A stretch of 64,000 bases of DNA from Granulicella mallensis MP5ACTX8 (GCF_000178955.2 NC_016631.1:3658001-3722000), one strand, 5' to 3'; counted from the stretch's first letter, positions 8,166-17,661 are shown. The notes: generated by a model from the letters alone, not told the origin. Numbers and translations are program-made.

Positions 8166-11100
8166 CTAAAATGCTCCTCGGACAGGTATCAGCGCATCAG
8201 CACGAACGCTGAAGATCATCTTGCTCATGCTCCAGTAGGAAGCCCCTCCATGAGTTACCGGCTGCCCCTCAATGCGAAAGAAGCAGCGTGTAGCCAGCAC
8301 GTTTAGACCGCATTCGACATCGAACATACTCGAGCTTTGCAGCGGCAGCCAGGGCGTCGGAGCCCACCCATTCAACAAACTCTCCGCGAGCGGAACAAGC
8401 CTTATCTGCCCCAAGCCACTTGTGCTCAAGGAGACAAAAGCGAAGAGCTTGCGGTGCATTCCAAGCTGAAGCTGGCGCTCGTTGTCTATGCCGGTGAAAG
8501 CATACGTGGTATACATCGCCTGAAAGGAACCAGTATCGTCGTCGATGCCCTGCTGGTCGTTCAAAAGCTTGTAAACACCAGCGCCAGTAAAGCACATCTG
8601 ATTCGTCCCATCCGGCAATGTCAGCAAGCCCCCGAATGTCGCAGGCCCCGTCCATGTCGTCCATTTGCGGACAACGTCGGTAGATAAGACGCGCCCCGAA
8701 TAGCTGACCTTGATCGGCCCGCTGCCATCGATGGCCGCCGCGGTGTTGAGCTCGCGATAGTCGAGCACATAGGTGGTGCGGTTGGAACCCACGGTCACCA
8801 GAATGTAGATTCGACGAGTTACAGGATCATTCACGACGACCGTATTCTGGGGAGCCGTAATTGCATCCCAGAGAGTTTGTACTTCCTGCGAGATCTTGAA
8901 CACCTCTCCGCCTTCATAGGCGCGCAAACCCGTATCGGAAGCCCACACAAACCAGTCTTCACCTGAACTATCGCCCCACACTGAAGTAGCGCCGCAGAGA
9001 GTCGCGATTTGCGAGACGTTCCAGGACGAAGGTTCCGCACCAGAGGAGTCCTGCGTTTCATAGAGCGATCCGTTCGGTCCCGTCGTGAGCATGCAAAGAT
9101 TGTCACGGTGCTTCTGAAAGGTGCGGACGGGGTTCGCATCCGAATCAGGTCCTAGAATTCCCGTCACGCCGTCGATACCCTCGGGATTGTTGACATAGGA
9201 GACGCGAGCATAGGGGATGTAGAGATTGTCCGTGTAGTCGATCTCCATCTCGTCGATGACGATTACCTGGCCAGCCTGGAGATTGATACCGAAGACCTGA
9301 AGCTCTGTATCGGGCGTGATCTGCGCTGGCGTCATTGCGGAGAAGTCAGCCTGAACGAAACCAGTGCCGGCCTGGATGATGAAAGAGGCGACGGCGATGA
9401 TGCCGCTCGAGTTGACCAGAAAGGCTCCCAAGTTGCCCGCCGTTGTTGGTGAGCTTAGCCAGCAGCGAAAGGTGTATTGCGTGGATGGCTGCAGGATCGC
9501 CGCGAAAAATGAATCTTGATAAGCCGACTGGGAGATGAGCCCACGTTGATTGGTCGAACCATCGCCGGTAATCTGCCAAGCCCCTCCAGCATCCGATGGA
9601 GATTGTACGAGCGCGCCTCCTCCTCCGGATCCAACAGTCCAACCCAGCGGGCTTGCGGGCGTTGACGCTTGATACCCACCATCAAAACCCATATTTAGCA
9701 GGTTTGGAATCTTGTTGCGCTCGCCCCACCAGATCAGCCGATCGGCATAGGAGAAGACACCCAGGCATGGACCAAGCACGACCTGAGCAAACAGATTGTT
9801 CCCTGGAATATCGATCGCGGTCGCCCCAAAGAGAGCGTTGTCGCTGAAATCCAGAATGATTTCAGTCGTCGTGTTATCTGGAATCAGCGTCGAGGTCGAC
9901 GTCACCTGACCATTCAGAGAAGCCGGAACGGGAAGGTAAAAGTAGTTTCCACCCGATGCACCGGTAAAGGCCAGGATCCTCGCCACGGTGTTTGATGGCC
10001 CTATAGGAATGTTCGTGACATTGAGGTACTGGCCGCCATTCGCGATGAATTGAACCGATGGCGAAGGCTTTGTTATGCCTCCCTGTCGGGTCTGGAACAT
10101 TACGACCATCTGATGGGTGCCAGGTGACGCCTGTCCGAACGGGGTCACAGTTCCTACCGCCTCAGTGGATCCATTCGGACCTTGCTGGGCATAGTAGAAC
10201 TGTGTCGCGCTGACCACCTGGCTGACATAGAACACGCCCTCCCACATGAACCCTACGGTGCCATTCGTCCATATCCCATCGGGATAATTCAGCGAGATAT
10301 AGAACGAGTTATCGGTCGGACAGGACTGCACCTGAAAGTAGCTCGGCGTTGTGGTGTTATCGGGGATGGGCCATGAAACGCTGACCGATGCGTTGGCGGT
10401 AGTTCCATTGATAACATCGGGATCATTAGCATTTATTGGTGTCTGCTCGTAGGTTAGCTCGGTAGGCGATGGAACCGTCAGGATCGTAAAGGTTCCGTTG
10501 AAACTGAACGTTATCCCGCTCGCTGATATATCGACCCCTGAAACCTGAATCACTGCTCCGGGGCCAAGATTGTGGCTATTCACCGTCCGAATCGTCGTTA
10601 GACCTGTCACCCATTGCGCCGCAGATACGCCAGATACCATTGCAGGCTCTACCCCATTGATCGAGCAGAACGTGCCAGGGACCATCCCATTAGGGCCACT
10701 GGTTGTGACAAGCGCCTGTCCTGGATTCGTCTCGTTGTTGATGACGATGCTAGAAACGATGCCTACAGTTCCCGTGCCAGAAAGGGTGTAATAGACCGTG
10801 ATCTGATAGACCGGAGTGATAAACAGTCTGATATTGTCCGGCTGGCTGACCGAAACCGAGAACCCGAAGCTTGGATCGTTGATGACCGCAGGCGTTATTT
10901 TATCGGATGTTAGGCCCCACGTATCTGCCGACGATCCATAGGATTGCTGTGTGTTTACGTTTGTAAACTCGGTGCTCTCTGGCTTCGCGGAACCAAGGAT
11001 GCCGCTGGAGTTCCAGAGAGATACCTGCGAAAGTACGCCTGCCGTGGGGTTCTCCGAGATCAAACCCATTCCTACTACAACCCCGAGGATGGTCGCAGTA

Positions 11101-11855
11101 TTTGGAATGGACATTCCGAATCCAGAGAAAACAATATCACCCAACGCTGTAGTCGTCGGCTCTTTGATTGTTTCGTAAGTGCCGCCGCCGCCCTGCTGCC
11201 AGTTGTTCTGTGCAAAGAACGTGCTAGCCTGACCAGTCTGGTTCACCGTGTTCGCATTGGAATCTGGAACATTTGAAATCTGCGCCTGATAGCCGACCTT
11301 CAGATTGTGTGGCGCGGCAGTAGTGCAGAGTACCTGGTTGTTTTGTCGCACCAGCGTAAAGCCGGATGCAGCCATCTGTACCCCGTTATAGGGAAAGCTT
11401 GCAATGCTCGGAGGTGCGCCGGGCCCATCCTGCGTCACGCGGTCGAAGTAAGTTCCGTCGAACTGCCGAGGAATATCCTGCCCCAGATTTCCATCCGAGA
11501 TCGCAAAGTATTCGCGCCCGAAAGCAGTCACTGATTTGACCTTATTGCCCGGAATCGTCTTCCCAAAAGTGGTGTATGTGCTGCCGTCAGTAGTTCTGAA
11601 TTCCCCGTCCTGCCCAAGCAGGATCGTCACAGACTTCTGCGTCGGAGGAACATAAGTCTTGGCATAGATAGGAGCCGACGGCGGCATGGGCAACGCAGCC
11701 TTGCGCGAAGGACGCGTGAACACGCTACCAGGGAGGTATGCGACATCGACGTTAGCCGGCGATACTCCCTCTGGAAGCTCCGATGGAACAAGCTCCGTAT
11801 CCAACGAACCAAACAGGTCAAGTGATACATCTACAGCTCCAGCGGCGTTATCCAT
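8166..11855 (-). CDS. Large tail protein (probable podoviral tail tube/stabilising protein)
   Basis: This is the largest tail gene, 1229 residues, with no signal peptide or membrane segment. It opens with a head-proximal motif region (LPEGVSPANVDVAYLPGSVF) typical of podovirus tail proteins that contact the head-tail adaptor, continues with repeated beta-rich segments containing FSGFGMSIPNTA and several SGVDISASG-like stretches, and ends in a beta-propeller-like portion (WGDSSGEDWFVWASDTGLRAY). Its position between the adaptor gene (11868-12638) and small internal proteins supports a tail role. Confidence 0.75.
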   Translation of the reverse strand: MDNAAGAVDVSLDLFGSLDTELVPSELPEGVSPANVDVAYLPGSVFTRPSRKAALPMPPSAPIYAKTYVPPTQKSVTILLGQDGEFRTTDGSTYTTFGKTIPGNKVKSVTAFGREYFAISDGNLGQDIPRQFDGTYFDRVTQDGPGAPPSIASFPYNGVQMAASGFTLVRQNNQVLCTTAAPHNLKVGYQAQISNVPDSNANTVNQTGQASTFFAQNNWQQGGGGTYETIKEPTTTALGDIVFSGFGMSIPNTATILGVVVGMGLISENPTAGVLSQVSLWNSSGILGSAKPESTEFTNVNTQQSYGSSADTWGLTSDKITPAVINDPSFGFSVSVSQPDNIRLFITPVYQITVYYTLSGTGTVGIVSSIVINNETNPGQALVTTSGPNGMVPGTFCSINGVEPAMVSGVSAAQWVTGLTTIRTVNSHNLGPGAVIQVSGVDISASGITFSFNGTFTILTVPSPTELTYEQTPINANDPDVINGTTANASVSVSWPIPDNTTTPSYFQVQSCPTDNSFYISLNYPDGIWTNGTVGFMWEGVFYVSQVVSATQFYYAQQGPNGSTEAVGTVTPFGQASPGTHQMVVMFQTRQGGITKPSPSVQFIANGGQYLNVTNIPIGPSNTVARILAFTGASGGNYFYLPVPASLNGQVTSTSTLIPDNTTTEIILDFSDNALFGATAIDIPGNNLFAQVVLGPCLGVFSYADRLIWWGERNKIPNLLNMGFDGGYQASTPASPLGWTVGSGGGGALVQSPSDAGGAWQITGDGSTNQRGLISQSAYQDSFFAAILQPSTQYTFRCWLSSPTTAGNLGAFLVNSSGIIAVASFIIQAGTGFVQADFSAMTPAQITPDTELQVFGINLQAGQVIVIDEMEIDYTDNLYIPYARVSYVNNPEGIDGVTGILGPDSDANPVRTFQKHRDNLCMLTTGPNGSLYETQDSSGAEPSSWNVSQIATLCGATSVWGDSSGEDWFVWASDTGLRAYEGGEVFKISQEVQTLWDAITAPQNTVVVNDPVTRRIYILVTVGSNRTTYVLDYRELNTAAAIDGSGPIKVSYSGRVLSTDVVRKWTTWTGPATFGGLLTLPDGTNQMCFTGAGVYKLLNDQQGIDDDTGSFQAMYTTYAFTGIDNERQLQLGMHRKLFAFVSLSTSGLGQIRLVPLAESLLNGWAPTPWLPLQSSSMFDVECGLNVLATRCFFRIEGQPVTHGGASYWSMSKMIFSVRADALIPVRGAF

Positions 11856-11867
11856 AAGTTTCTCTCC

Positions 11868-12638
11868 TTAGTAGTTGCTGGCGCTGCCGCGCACTCGTCC
11901 ATAGGGTTTACGCCTGCGCGAAAGCCGCTGTTTGACACGTGCAATACGAATCGTCATCTTCTGCACAGCGTCATCGCCCTTGCTCATCAGATCGGCTGCA
12001 GCGGTCGATCCGCGAGCTGCGGCAAACTCTCCGGCAATGTAGAAACCCATCGCTCTCTGGCAGCGCAAAATCCCAAGCTGAGCCTTCGGATCATTCGGTA
12101 TATCGGGCAGATAGGCGTAATACCGCAACAAGAGATCGTTCAACTGCGTCGCGCCCGTAAAGTACAGGCTGTCATCTTTCCAGTCCCACCAGCGCAACCT
12201 CTGTCCCTGCCCAACACGCGGCAACCCATCTGCCGCAGGTTTCATGGGTATAAAGTTCCCAATCATCCCGGCCTGCCGCTCATGCAATCTCATGGGCTCC
12301 ATCAGGTCCTGCGGCAATACCGGAGAAGGCCATAGCAGCGCGCCATCATTGCTGCCTGTATAACTCACGCTCACCTGCACAGCAGGGTCAAGCGCAGAAG
12401 CAATAGGCACCTGTGGCAGAATCACCTCGCGCTCTAACCTTGGCGCCCCGGCCTCCGCAAGTTCATCCTGGAGCTTGTGCCAGGCCGAGTTCACGTACTC
12501 CAGTGTGTAAGGCTGCGTCAGAGCAAGCAGATTTCCGTCGAGTGTCTGCGCGGCATCATTGGTATAAACACGCGCCAGCCGCAACACATGGTCCAGCGTA
12601 GGATAGGGCGAACGCAACGGCGGTTCGACGAGTGGCAT
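11868..12638 (-). CDS. Head-tail adaptor (tail tubular protein A-like)
   Basis: The 256-residue protein starts with a helix-rich region (YPTLDHVLRLARVYTNDAAQ), then YTLEYVNSAWHKLQDELAEAG, the layout of gp4/gp11-type podoviral adaptors. Later blocks include LRWWDWKDDSLYFTGATQ and LRYYAYLPDIPNDPKAQL. The C-terminus is basic (RRRKPYGRVRGS). It directly precedes the large tail gene in the transcript, as expected for the protein that connects portal and tail. Confidence 0.7.
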   Translation of the reverse strand: MPLVEPPLRSPYPTLDHVLRLARVYTNDAAQTLDGNLLALTQPYTLEYVNSAWHKLQDELAEAGAPRLEREVILPQVPIASALDPAVQVSVSYTGSNDGALLWPSPVLPQDLMEPMRLHERQAGMIGNFIPMKPAADGLPRVGQGQRLRWWDWKDDSLYFTGATQLNDLLLRYYAYLPDIPNDPKAQLGILRCQRAMGFYIAGEFAAARGSTAAADLMSKGDDAVQKMTIRIARVKQRLSRRRKPYGRVRGSASNY

Positions 12639-12790
12639 AGTCTTTCTCTCCTATAGCTATGAGCGGCCAATGCAAGATGAAAATCTGGTGATCATGCGCA
12701 GACGCACAACGACAGACAGCCCTGCACCTGGGCCGGAAGATATACTGCTGAGGTCTTGTAATTGCCGCGCTACGGACGGGAAAAGGAAGC

Positions 12791-13297
12791 ATGAACAACT
12801 GGGATCAATGGATCAGGCAGTCGTTGCTGCCAACGGCCGCTGTCATTCTTATTTACGAGATCATCAAGGACCTGATTCGAGGCCTGGGCCTCAGTCGTTC
12901 CGAGACAAAGCAGCGCGAAGATCAGTTCAACGGCTCCGGCTCATCCAATCAACTCAACACCAGTCAGATTGACACTCGCATCGATGCTCGTATGAACTCC
13001 ATACTCGATGCCAAAATAGATGCTCGCATCGGCTTTTTGCTCGGCTCTCCCGTATCTGGCCAGATGGGCACCTCTGCGGCGGAATATAAAACCACCTTCA
13101 CCGTCACCCTGAAAGAGCGCGGCAAAAACATCATTGGCACCATCAAATTGGTACGAGAGGTCACCGGCCTTGGCCTAAAAGACGCCAAAGACCTGGTAGA
13201 GGGCGCACCCAGGCCCCTGAAGACGAACCTCTCAAGAGAAGAGGCTACGGTGATCGCTAAAAAATTCGAGGGCATCGCAGCTATCGAAATTCAGTGA
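12791..13297 (+). CDS. Membrane protein with ribosomal L7/L12 C-terminal-like domain
   Basis: It lies on the plus strand against the operon, with AAAAGGAAGC before the ATG. Residues about 9-30 form one membrane segment (LLPTAAVILIYEIIKDLIRG). Residues about 57-80 hold 12-bp-repeat-encoded units (IDTRIDARM, LDAKIDARI). The C-terminal 65 residues match the L7/L12 C-terminal domain: TFTVTLKERGKNIIGTIKLV, then REVTGLGLKDAKDLVEGAP and a final EGIAAIEI strand. In ribosomes this domain recruits translation factors. Here it would face the cytoplasm from a membrane anchor. Similar stand-alone L7/L12 domains occur in bacterial hypothetical proteins; the role is unknown. It overlaps the converging gene by 7 bases. 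Confidence 0.8.
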   Translation: MNNWDQWIRQSLLPTAAVILIYEIIKDLIRGLGLSRSETKQREDQFNGSGSSNQLNTSQIDTRIDARMNSILDAKIDARIGFLLGSPVSGQMGTSAAEYKTTFTVTLKERGKNIIGTIKLVREVTGLGLKDAKDLVEGAPRPLKTNLSREEATVIAKKFEGIAAIEIQ

Positions 13298-15888
13298 ACA
13301 TCGCTAACGTTAGCGCCTCGTTGGTACTCGGTCCATCCATAGAGATTGGTCCTGGGCGTTCCACTGCTGGGGAATGCTGCAGGTGCCAGAGATTTCAAGG
13401 TGATCGGTGGACCTTGGAATCTCTGATCGTTATCTCCCACACTTGGTTGTGGCATGCTGAAATAGTTGGAGCCCCTCTCAGGGGCCGATCCATATCCTGT
13501 GTTTAACGAACGGAGATACGGAGAGAATGGATTATTTACGGGGTTGGTCGGATCTGAACTCTGAGCGGCCAATCCCATTGTATTTGGAGATATACTCCGT
13601 GGGGTGAGATTCTGCGGCCAGGACGCTGCAGATGGAGGCTGTGGATGTGGGTGAAGTACTTCGTGTGGTACGTTCTCTTTCGAATATTGGCTGCCGTATT
13701 GGTTGTAATTGCGATCACTCAATGCACTCTTCCCGTTCTGGTCTTGCTCTACGGGCTGGTTGGCGGATTGATTTGGAAATTGTCCGATATCGTTTTCACG
13801 AAGTGGGTTCATCCGCATATTCAATCTCGATCCAATGCTTGGATTGACGAAAGCGTCGATGCCCGGCTGGATGCCAGGTTGGACTCCCAAATCGATGCCC
13901 GACTTAATACCCAGATTGAGGCCTGGCTTGATTACCGAATTGATGCCTGGATTCGTGCCCGAATCGACGAGGGGATCGACGCCAGAGTCACCATGATGAG
14001 TGACCATATCGCTCGAAGTATTGCCGACTCCCAGGAAAGAGGGGAACGTCCTGACAGCTCCAGTAATTCCAGTGTTGACAACTCCTTCGGAAAGCCCCGC
14101 ACCTAGTCCATTTAAACTATTTGCAATTCCCGTGCGCACAGGAGTGGACTTTATTGTGTTATTCCAAAGCTCTTCAGGCACACCATGCAACAGCTTTGAA
14201 CCAGCTAAATGTGGATTGCTCCAAGTAGCCGGAGAGCGCAGCTCTTGGAATGCATTCTTAGCAATGGTCTCTGCAATTTCTTTTGCCCCATCCAGGCTTG
14301 AACCAGGTATTTCCTTTGCGAGCTTACTCGCCACGAGACTATTGCGAGCCTGCAACAAAGGCGCTTCCAGACTTGGATCTGCATTGTAGAGCTGTTCAGC
14401 AATATTATTGTGAATGTCATGTGTAGCGCTAATAACACTATTTGTTGCTGGATCGATCTCGCGATTTTTGAAGATATAGTCGTTGAGATTATTCAACATG
14501 CCATGGACATCCGCCGCTGACATCGCTTCCTGACCACTCAGGTATGGATCGAACTCGCTACGAAGATTCCTGAGACTGTTTGCCTCATCTGTAATGCCAA
14601 ACTGCTTTTGCAACCCCGCGATCTTAGGATTGATGACATTGTCTATTGCTTCTTGCACTGTAGAACTGGGGATCTTCGCTTCTGAATTTGATGCGGCTTG
14701 GGAGGCAATCTCCGCGTCGCGCGTTGCTGCTGCGTTTAATTGATCGGCTAATTGTCCCTTGGTCATTGCGAAGCTGGTCCGCGGACCTTCTCCTAAAGCA
14801 GCAACTCCCGGTTCGGCTCCGTTAAGGTGGATATCTTTACCTGCATTTAATGCCCAACCCATTGCCTTTGGAGCGACCGTATCCTGCAGAAACTCCCCAG
14901 CTCGTTGAACTCCCGGTGAAACTGCTTCTACACCCTCCCCCGCTCCAGGACCAATAAACGATGATGCCAGGGAAAGTGCCGGAACAGTACCATACTGAGT
15001 AACAGCTCTGCCATAGTTTCCCCTTGCCCATTCTTCTCGCGCAGCCTCAGGATTCCCACCAGCCGCTGCCACGAATGCGTTCGGAATATTCCATCCGGAA
15101 AAACCACCCTCGGAACTTCCACGTGCCAGTTCATTCGCGCCGTTGTCACCGGCTCGAAGCATTCCTAGAAATGTTTCCCTCGGATTAACTGCAAACGCTA
15201 AAGGAGAGAGCGCCATGCCTCCTAGGGCATTGCTGATTTGTGTGCTTACCGGTATGCTTGCATGCGCCACAGGTGCCTGCACAGGCATTTGAGCTTGGGC
15301 GATCCCTCTGGCATTGGCACTCTTGCCTGCTTCTTGCTCGAACTCCTGCTGCTGCTGTTTGTATTCAGCCTGTGTTTTTGCAGGCCTCCACGTCTTTCCC
15401 TGCGAATTTTGTGCGGCGATTGAGGGCGAAGCTGCGACTGGTGCATTTCGCACAGGCAGGGCTTCTCCTGGCGCAACTGGGTGCGGGTCGGCACGCAAAT
15501 CGTCCACATATCTTGAATGTTCTGCGGCCCCTATCTTGTATCCCTTATAAAGAGCATCACCGACATTGCTATATGGGATATTGATGTCTCTTCCATAAGG
15601 GTCCGTTACCTTATACGTGCCCTCACCCTTCGGATTTTCCGCAATGTCCGGCGTTACAGGATGCGGGTCCGCCCTGTAATCCCGTCCATAGCGTCTATCT
15701 TCGAAAGGAAGAAGATGATATCCCATACCTACAGCATTTTGTACGTTACTGTAAGGCACCGCAAGGACATTCCCAACAGTATCAATCACTTTATACGTGC
15801 CTTCTCCCTGAGGATTGACCGTGATATCGGGCTGTTGTGACGTCTTCTGTTGAGGCTGCTGTCTATTCTGTGATGACTTTTTCGGCAT
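13291..15888 (-). CDS. Large virion-internal/ejection protein candidate with N-terminal tandem repeats
   Basis: The start at 15888 (MPKKSSQNRQQ) follows AGAGAGCCACTT; an in-frame extension to 16047 would run into the next gene. The 865-residue protein has two tandem N-terminal repeats of about 50 residues with a core GEGTYKV...VPYSNVQNAVGMGY and ADPHPV linkers. A long helical middle follows (ELASQAAS-type, IAEQLYNADPSLEAPLLQA). The C-terminal quarter is Asn/Gln/Pro rich with GIDLGVQPGIQPGIDA repeats. That part lies antisense to a plausible plus-strand membrane gene, so it may be an overprinted tail. Size and position match podoviral ejection proteins. Confidence 0.7.
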   Translation of the reverse strand: MPKKSSQNRQQPQQKTSQQPDITVNPQGEGTYKVIDTVGNVLAVPYSNVQNAVGMGYHLLPFEDRRYGRDYRADPHPVTPDIAENPKGEGTYKVTDPYGRDINIPYSNVGDALYKGYKIGAAEHSRYVDDLRADPHPVAPGEALPVRNAPVAASPSIAAQNSQGKTWRPAKTQAEYKQQQQEFEQEAGKSANARGIAQAQMPVQAPVAHASIPVSTQISNALGGMALSPLAFAVNPRETFLGMLRAGDNGANELARGSSEGGFSGWNIPNAFVAAAGGNPEAAREEWARGNYGRAVTQYGTVPALSLASSFIGPGAGEGVEAVSPGVQRAGEFLQDTVAPKAMGWALNAGKDIHLNGAEPGVAALGEGPRTSFAMTKGQLADQLNAAATRDAEIASQAASNSEAKIPSSTVQEAIDNVINPKIAGLQKQFGITDEANSLRNLRSEFDPYLSGQEAMSAADVHGMLNNLNDYIFKNREIDPATNSVISATHDIHNNIAEQLYNADPSLEAPLLQARNSLVASKLAKEIPGSSLDGAKEIAETIAKNAFQELRSPATWSNPHLAGSKLLHGVPEELWNNTIKSTPVRTGIANSLNGLGAGLSEGVVNTGITGAVRTFPSFLGVGNTSSDMVTHHGDSGVDPLVDSGTNPGINSVIKPGLNLGIKSGIDLGVQPGIQPGIDAFVNPSIGSRLNMRMNPLRENDIGQFPNQSANQPVEQDQNGKSALSDRNYNQYGSQYSKENVPHEVLHPHPQPPSAASWPQNLTPRSISPNTMGLAAQSSDPTNPVNNPFSPYLRSLNTGYGSAPERGSNYFSMPQPSVGDNDQRFQGPPITLKSLAPAAFPSSGTPRTNLYGWTEYQRGANVSDVH
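13645..14106 (+). CDS. Antisense-overlapping membrane protein with D-A-R-L/I repeats
   Basis: This 153-residue frame lies entirely inside the 3' part of the minus-strand gene at 13291-15888. Support: a GGAGG site six bases before the ATG; two hydrophobic segments (residues about 4-22, YFVWYVLFRILAAVLVVIA, and 29-44, LPVLVLLYGLVGGLIW); then a repeat region (IDESVDARLDARLDSQIDA and more) of the same kind as in the independent plus-strand gene at 12791. Shared architecture between the two plus-strand genes argues against a chance shadow. Function unknown; it could be a small inner-membrane accessory protein. Confidence 0.55.
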   Translation: MWVKYFVWYVLFRILAAVLVVIAITQCTLPVLVLLYGLVGGLIWKLSDIVFTKWVHPHIQSRSNAWIDESVDARLDARLDSQIDARLNTQIEAWLDYRIDAWIRARIDEGIDARVTMMSDHIARSIADSQERGERPDSSSNSSVDNSFGKPRT

Positions 15889-16030
15889 AAGTGGCTCTCT
15901 TAGAAAACTTTTGCGGAATACAAAATGCGCGGACAATTTGCGAAGAACTAGAAGGCATACACGCAAGGGCTGCCAACTTTTACCTAAACAACGATATGTT
16001 GCCCGCTGAGAGCTCGCAGCCTGCAACTTA

Positions 16031-16732
16031 TTACCTTGCAGCAGCAACGGGTCGTTGAGTCATAATCGGATACTCCATCGGCCAAAGCTCGCGGCACTTC
16101 GCTAAATCGAACGGAGCCTTGCACTGTGGGCAGCGCGGCAACGTCGGCTTCACGAAGGCTCCACAGCCATGGCACTCACGCATCTCAACTGGCTCAGCAT
16201 TGATCCAGTCGCGATGTTGCTTCAAATAATGCGCCGCCTTACGATGCATCGCCTGGATCTGCGCAAGACCGCTATCTCCCTGCAAGGCAAGTGCATCTCC
16301 GGCAGCCAGTACCTCGCGCATCTTGGCCGTAAGCTTCTCACGCGCCGCTGACAACTCCTCCCGCGTAGGCTTTTTATCCGCAGCGAGAAAGACTCCCCAG
16401 GCGCTCAGGTCAGCTCCATCACGATGGCCGACATTCAAGATAGCCTTCGCAACGTCAGCACCTGTCTCATAGGTCCAGCCCAGCGAGCCTTCGCCACGGT
16501 CGAACTCATCGAAAAACTCTCCTGGAACAACCAGCGGCTTCGAATAAGCCTCGCCCGGCTCACAAGCCGGCACATGAAACGTTCCTAACGAGCCTAGTCC
16601 GCGCGTATGCTTCATCTCATAGATATTGAAGATATACAGTGGTGGATTGCGCTTCAACGCATCCGGGATAGGTTGACGTGCCCGTTTATTGAGCCCACCA
16701 ACAGCGGAGGCTACTTCATTTGCTGTAATCAT
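16031..16732 (-). CDS. Head-region protein with C-terminal zinc ribbon
   Basis: The 233-residue protein carries two CxxC knuckles near its C-terminus (CHGCGAFV and CPQCKAPF), a zinc-ribbon pattern. The N-terminal part has MKHTRGLGSLGTFHVPAC and LVVPGEFFDEF; a helical region (REELSAAREKLTAKMREVL) lies in the middle. It is placed between the head-completion gene and the ejection protein. A structural or assembly role is inferred; the zinc ribbon is directly visible. Confidence 0.65.
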   Translation of the reverse strand: MITANEVASAVGGLNKRARQPIPDALKRNPPLYIFNIYEMKHTRGLGSLGTFHVPACEPGEAYSKPLVVPGEFFDEFDRGEGSLGWTYETGADVAKAILNVGHRDGADLSAWGVFLAADKKPTREELSAAREKLTAKMREVLAAGDALALQGDSGLAQIQAMHRKAAHYLKQHRDWINAEPVEMRECHGCGAFVKPTLPRCPQCKAPFDLAKCRELWPMEYPIMTQRPVAAAR

Positions 16733-16787
16733 GCGTCTCCTTTGATCTCATGCAGCGGGAAGCGGCAAAACGTCTTCCCTGCTCTGT

Positions 16788-17444
16788 CTACGGTTTCCTG
16801 CTTGCCAATATCTGGCGCCCACCGCGCCTTCCCAACTCCGGCCTTCTACGCAGCAGATCTTCGTGCGAAATATTGATCTGCATATCATCCGGCCGCTTGT
16901 CCGTCGAATGCCCTCCAAAGCCTGAAAACGCCGCACCGCGCATCGCCGCAGTCTGCACATCATCAACGGCATCGGAGATCTTCTGTCGCTGCTGCAACTT
17001 ACGATCTTCCTCACGCTGCCTCAGGGCTAGTTGCTTCTCTGCAGCGCTGTACAGTCTGCCTCTCTCAATTAATTGGGCAATCAGTTCCATCGCTTGCGCG
17101 TTGCAAGGCACCCCCTCACCCAACGCAAAGGAAAAGTTGTAGTAACCATAAGCTGGGTAGGGCCCAAGAATGCTCTTACCGCTCTCTACATCGAAGTTCT
17201 TAATCTCCCACTCCGCCCGCGACATCCCGCCGGTATCTTCCTCGACAGAGAGCCACTTCTCAAGCACCCACTGCTCGCCAAGATTCGGATACTCCGGAAC
17301 CATCTCCTCATAGCTCCAGATAAGTTTTTGCGGAGCCCAGACCGCGCGATAGATATTTTCTCCAAAAGGATTCTGGCCAAACCGGCGAAGAACGCGCTCA
17401 GCGGTATCGTTCCTGGGGCCAACGTAGTCATTACGAATAAGCAT
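16788..17444 (-). CDS. Phage head-associated protein, unknown
   Basis: The 218-residue protein directly follows the capsid gene in the transcript. It has NIYRAVWAPQKLIWSYEEMV near the N-terminus, a Tyr/Phe-rich turn (GPYPAYGYYNFSFALG) and a helical basic C-terminal half (EKQLALRQREEDRKLQQRQK). It is probably a head-completion or minor capsid protein by position. No family recognised. Confidence 0.65.
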   Translation of the reverse strand: MLIRNDYVGPRNDTAERVLRRFGQNPFGENIYRAVWAPQKLIWSYEEMVPEYPNLGEQWVLEKWLSVEEDTGGMSRAEWEIKNFDVESGKSILGPYPAYGYYNFSFALGEGVPCNAQAMELIAQLIERGRLYSAAEKQLALRQREEDRKLQQRQKISDAVDDVQTAAMRGAAFSGFGGHSTDKRPDDMQINISHEDLLRRRPELGRRGGRQILASRKP

Positions 17445-17501
17445 GAAGGATCTCAGTTCTCCGGTGTGGTGATTCTTGTTCTTGCTTTTCTTGCTGTCAT
17501 T

Positions 17502-17652
17502 CCCGCAGGGAACCTGCTTTGTTTCTGGTCATTCCGAGCGGCCAACGAAGCGAAGGGCGAGGAACCTGCTTCCTCGCCCTTCGTTCATCCCTCACAAGCG
17601 TCGCCCCAGAAGGCAAGAAACCTCACGGGAAGCACGATCCCTCGTGCCTCCC
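17502..17652. repeat. Intergenic boilerplate repeat with two hairpins after the capsid gene
   Basis: A CATTCCCGCAGGGAACCTGC unit is followed by a near-perfect inverted repeat (17551-17583, arms CGAAGGGCGAGGA/TCCTCGCCCTTCG). A second hairpin (17627-17652, GGGAAGCACGA/TCGTGCCTCCC) lies right after the capsid stop and may act as a terminator. A related CATTCCCGTAGGGAATCCGC unit occurs at about 19280-19400. Such units look like host-type dispersed intergenic repeats. Confidence 0.6.
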
Positions 17653-17661
17653 GCAAAGCCA

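Noticed and set aside
13849..13995. Possible CRISPR array from the 12-bp periodic repeat
   Set aside because: Units are contiguous, degenerate and in coding phase; there are no spacers and no cas genes.
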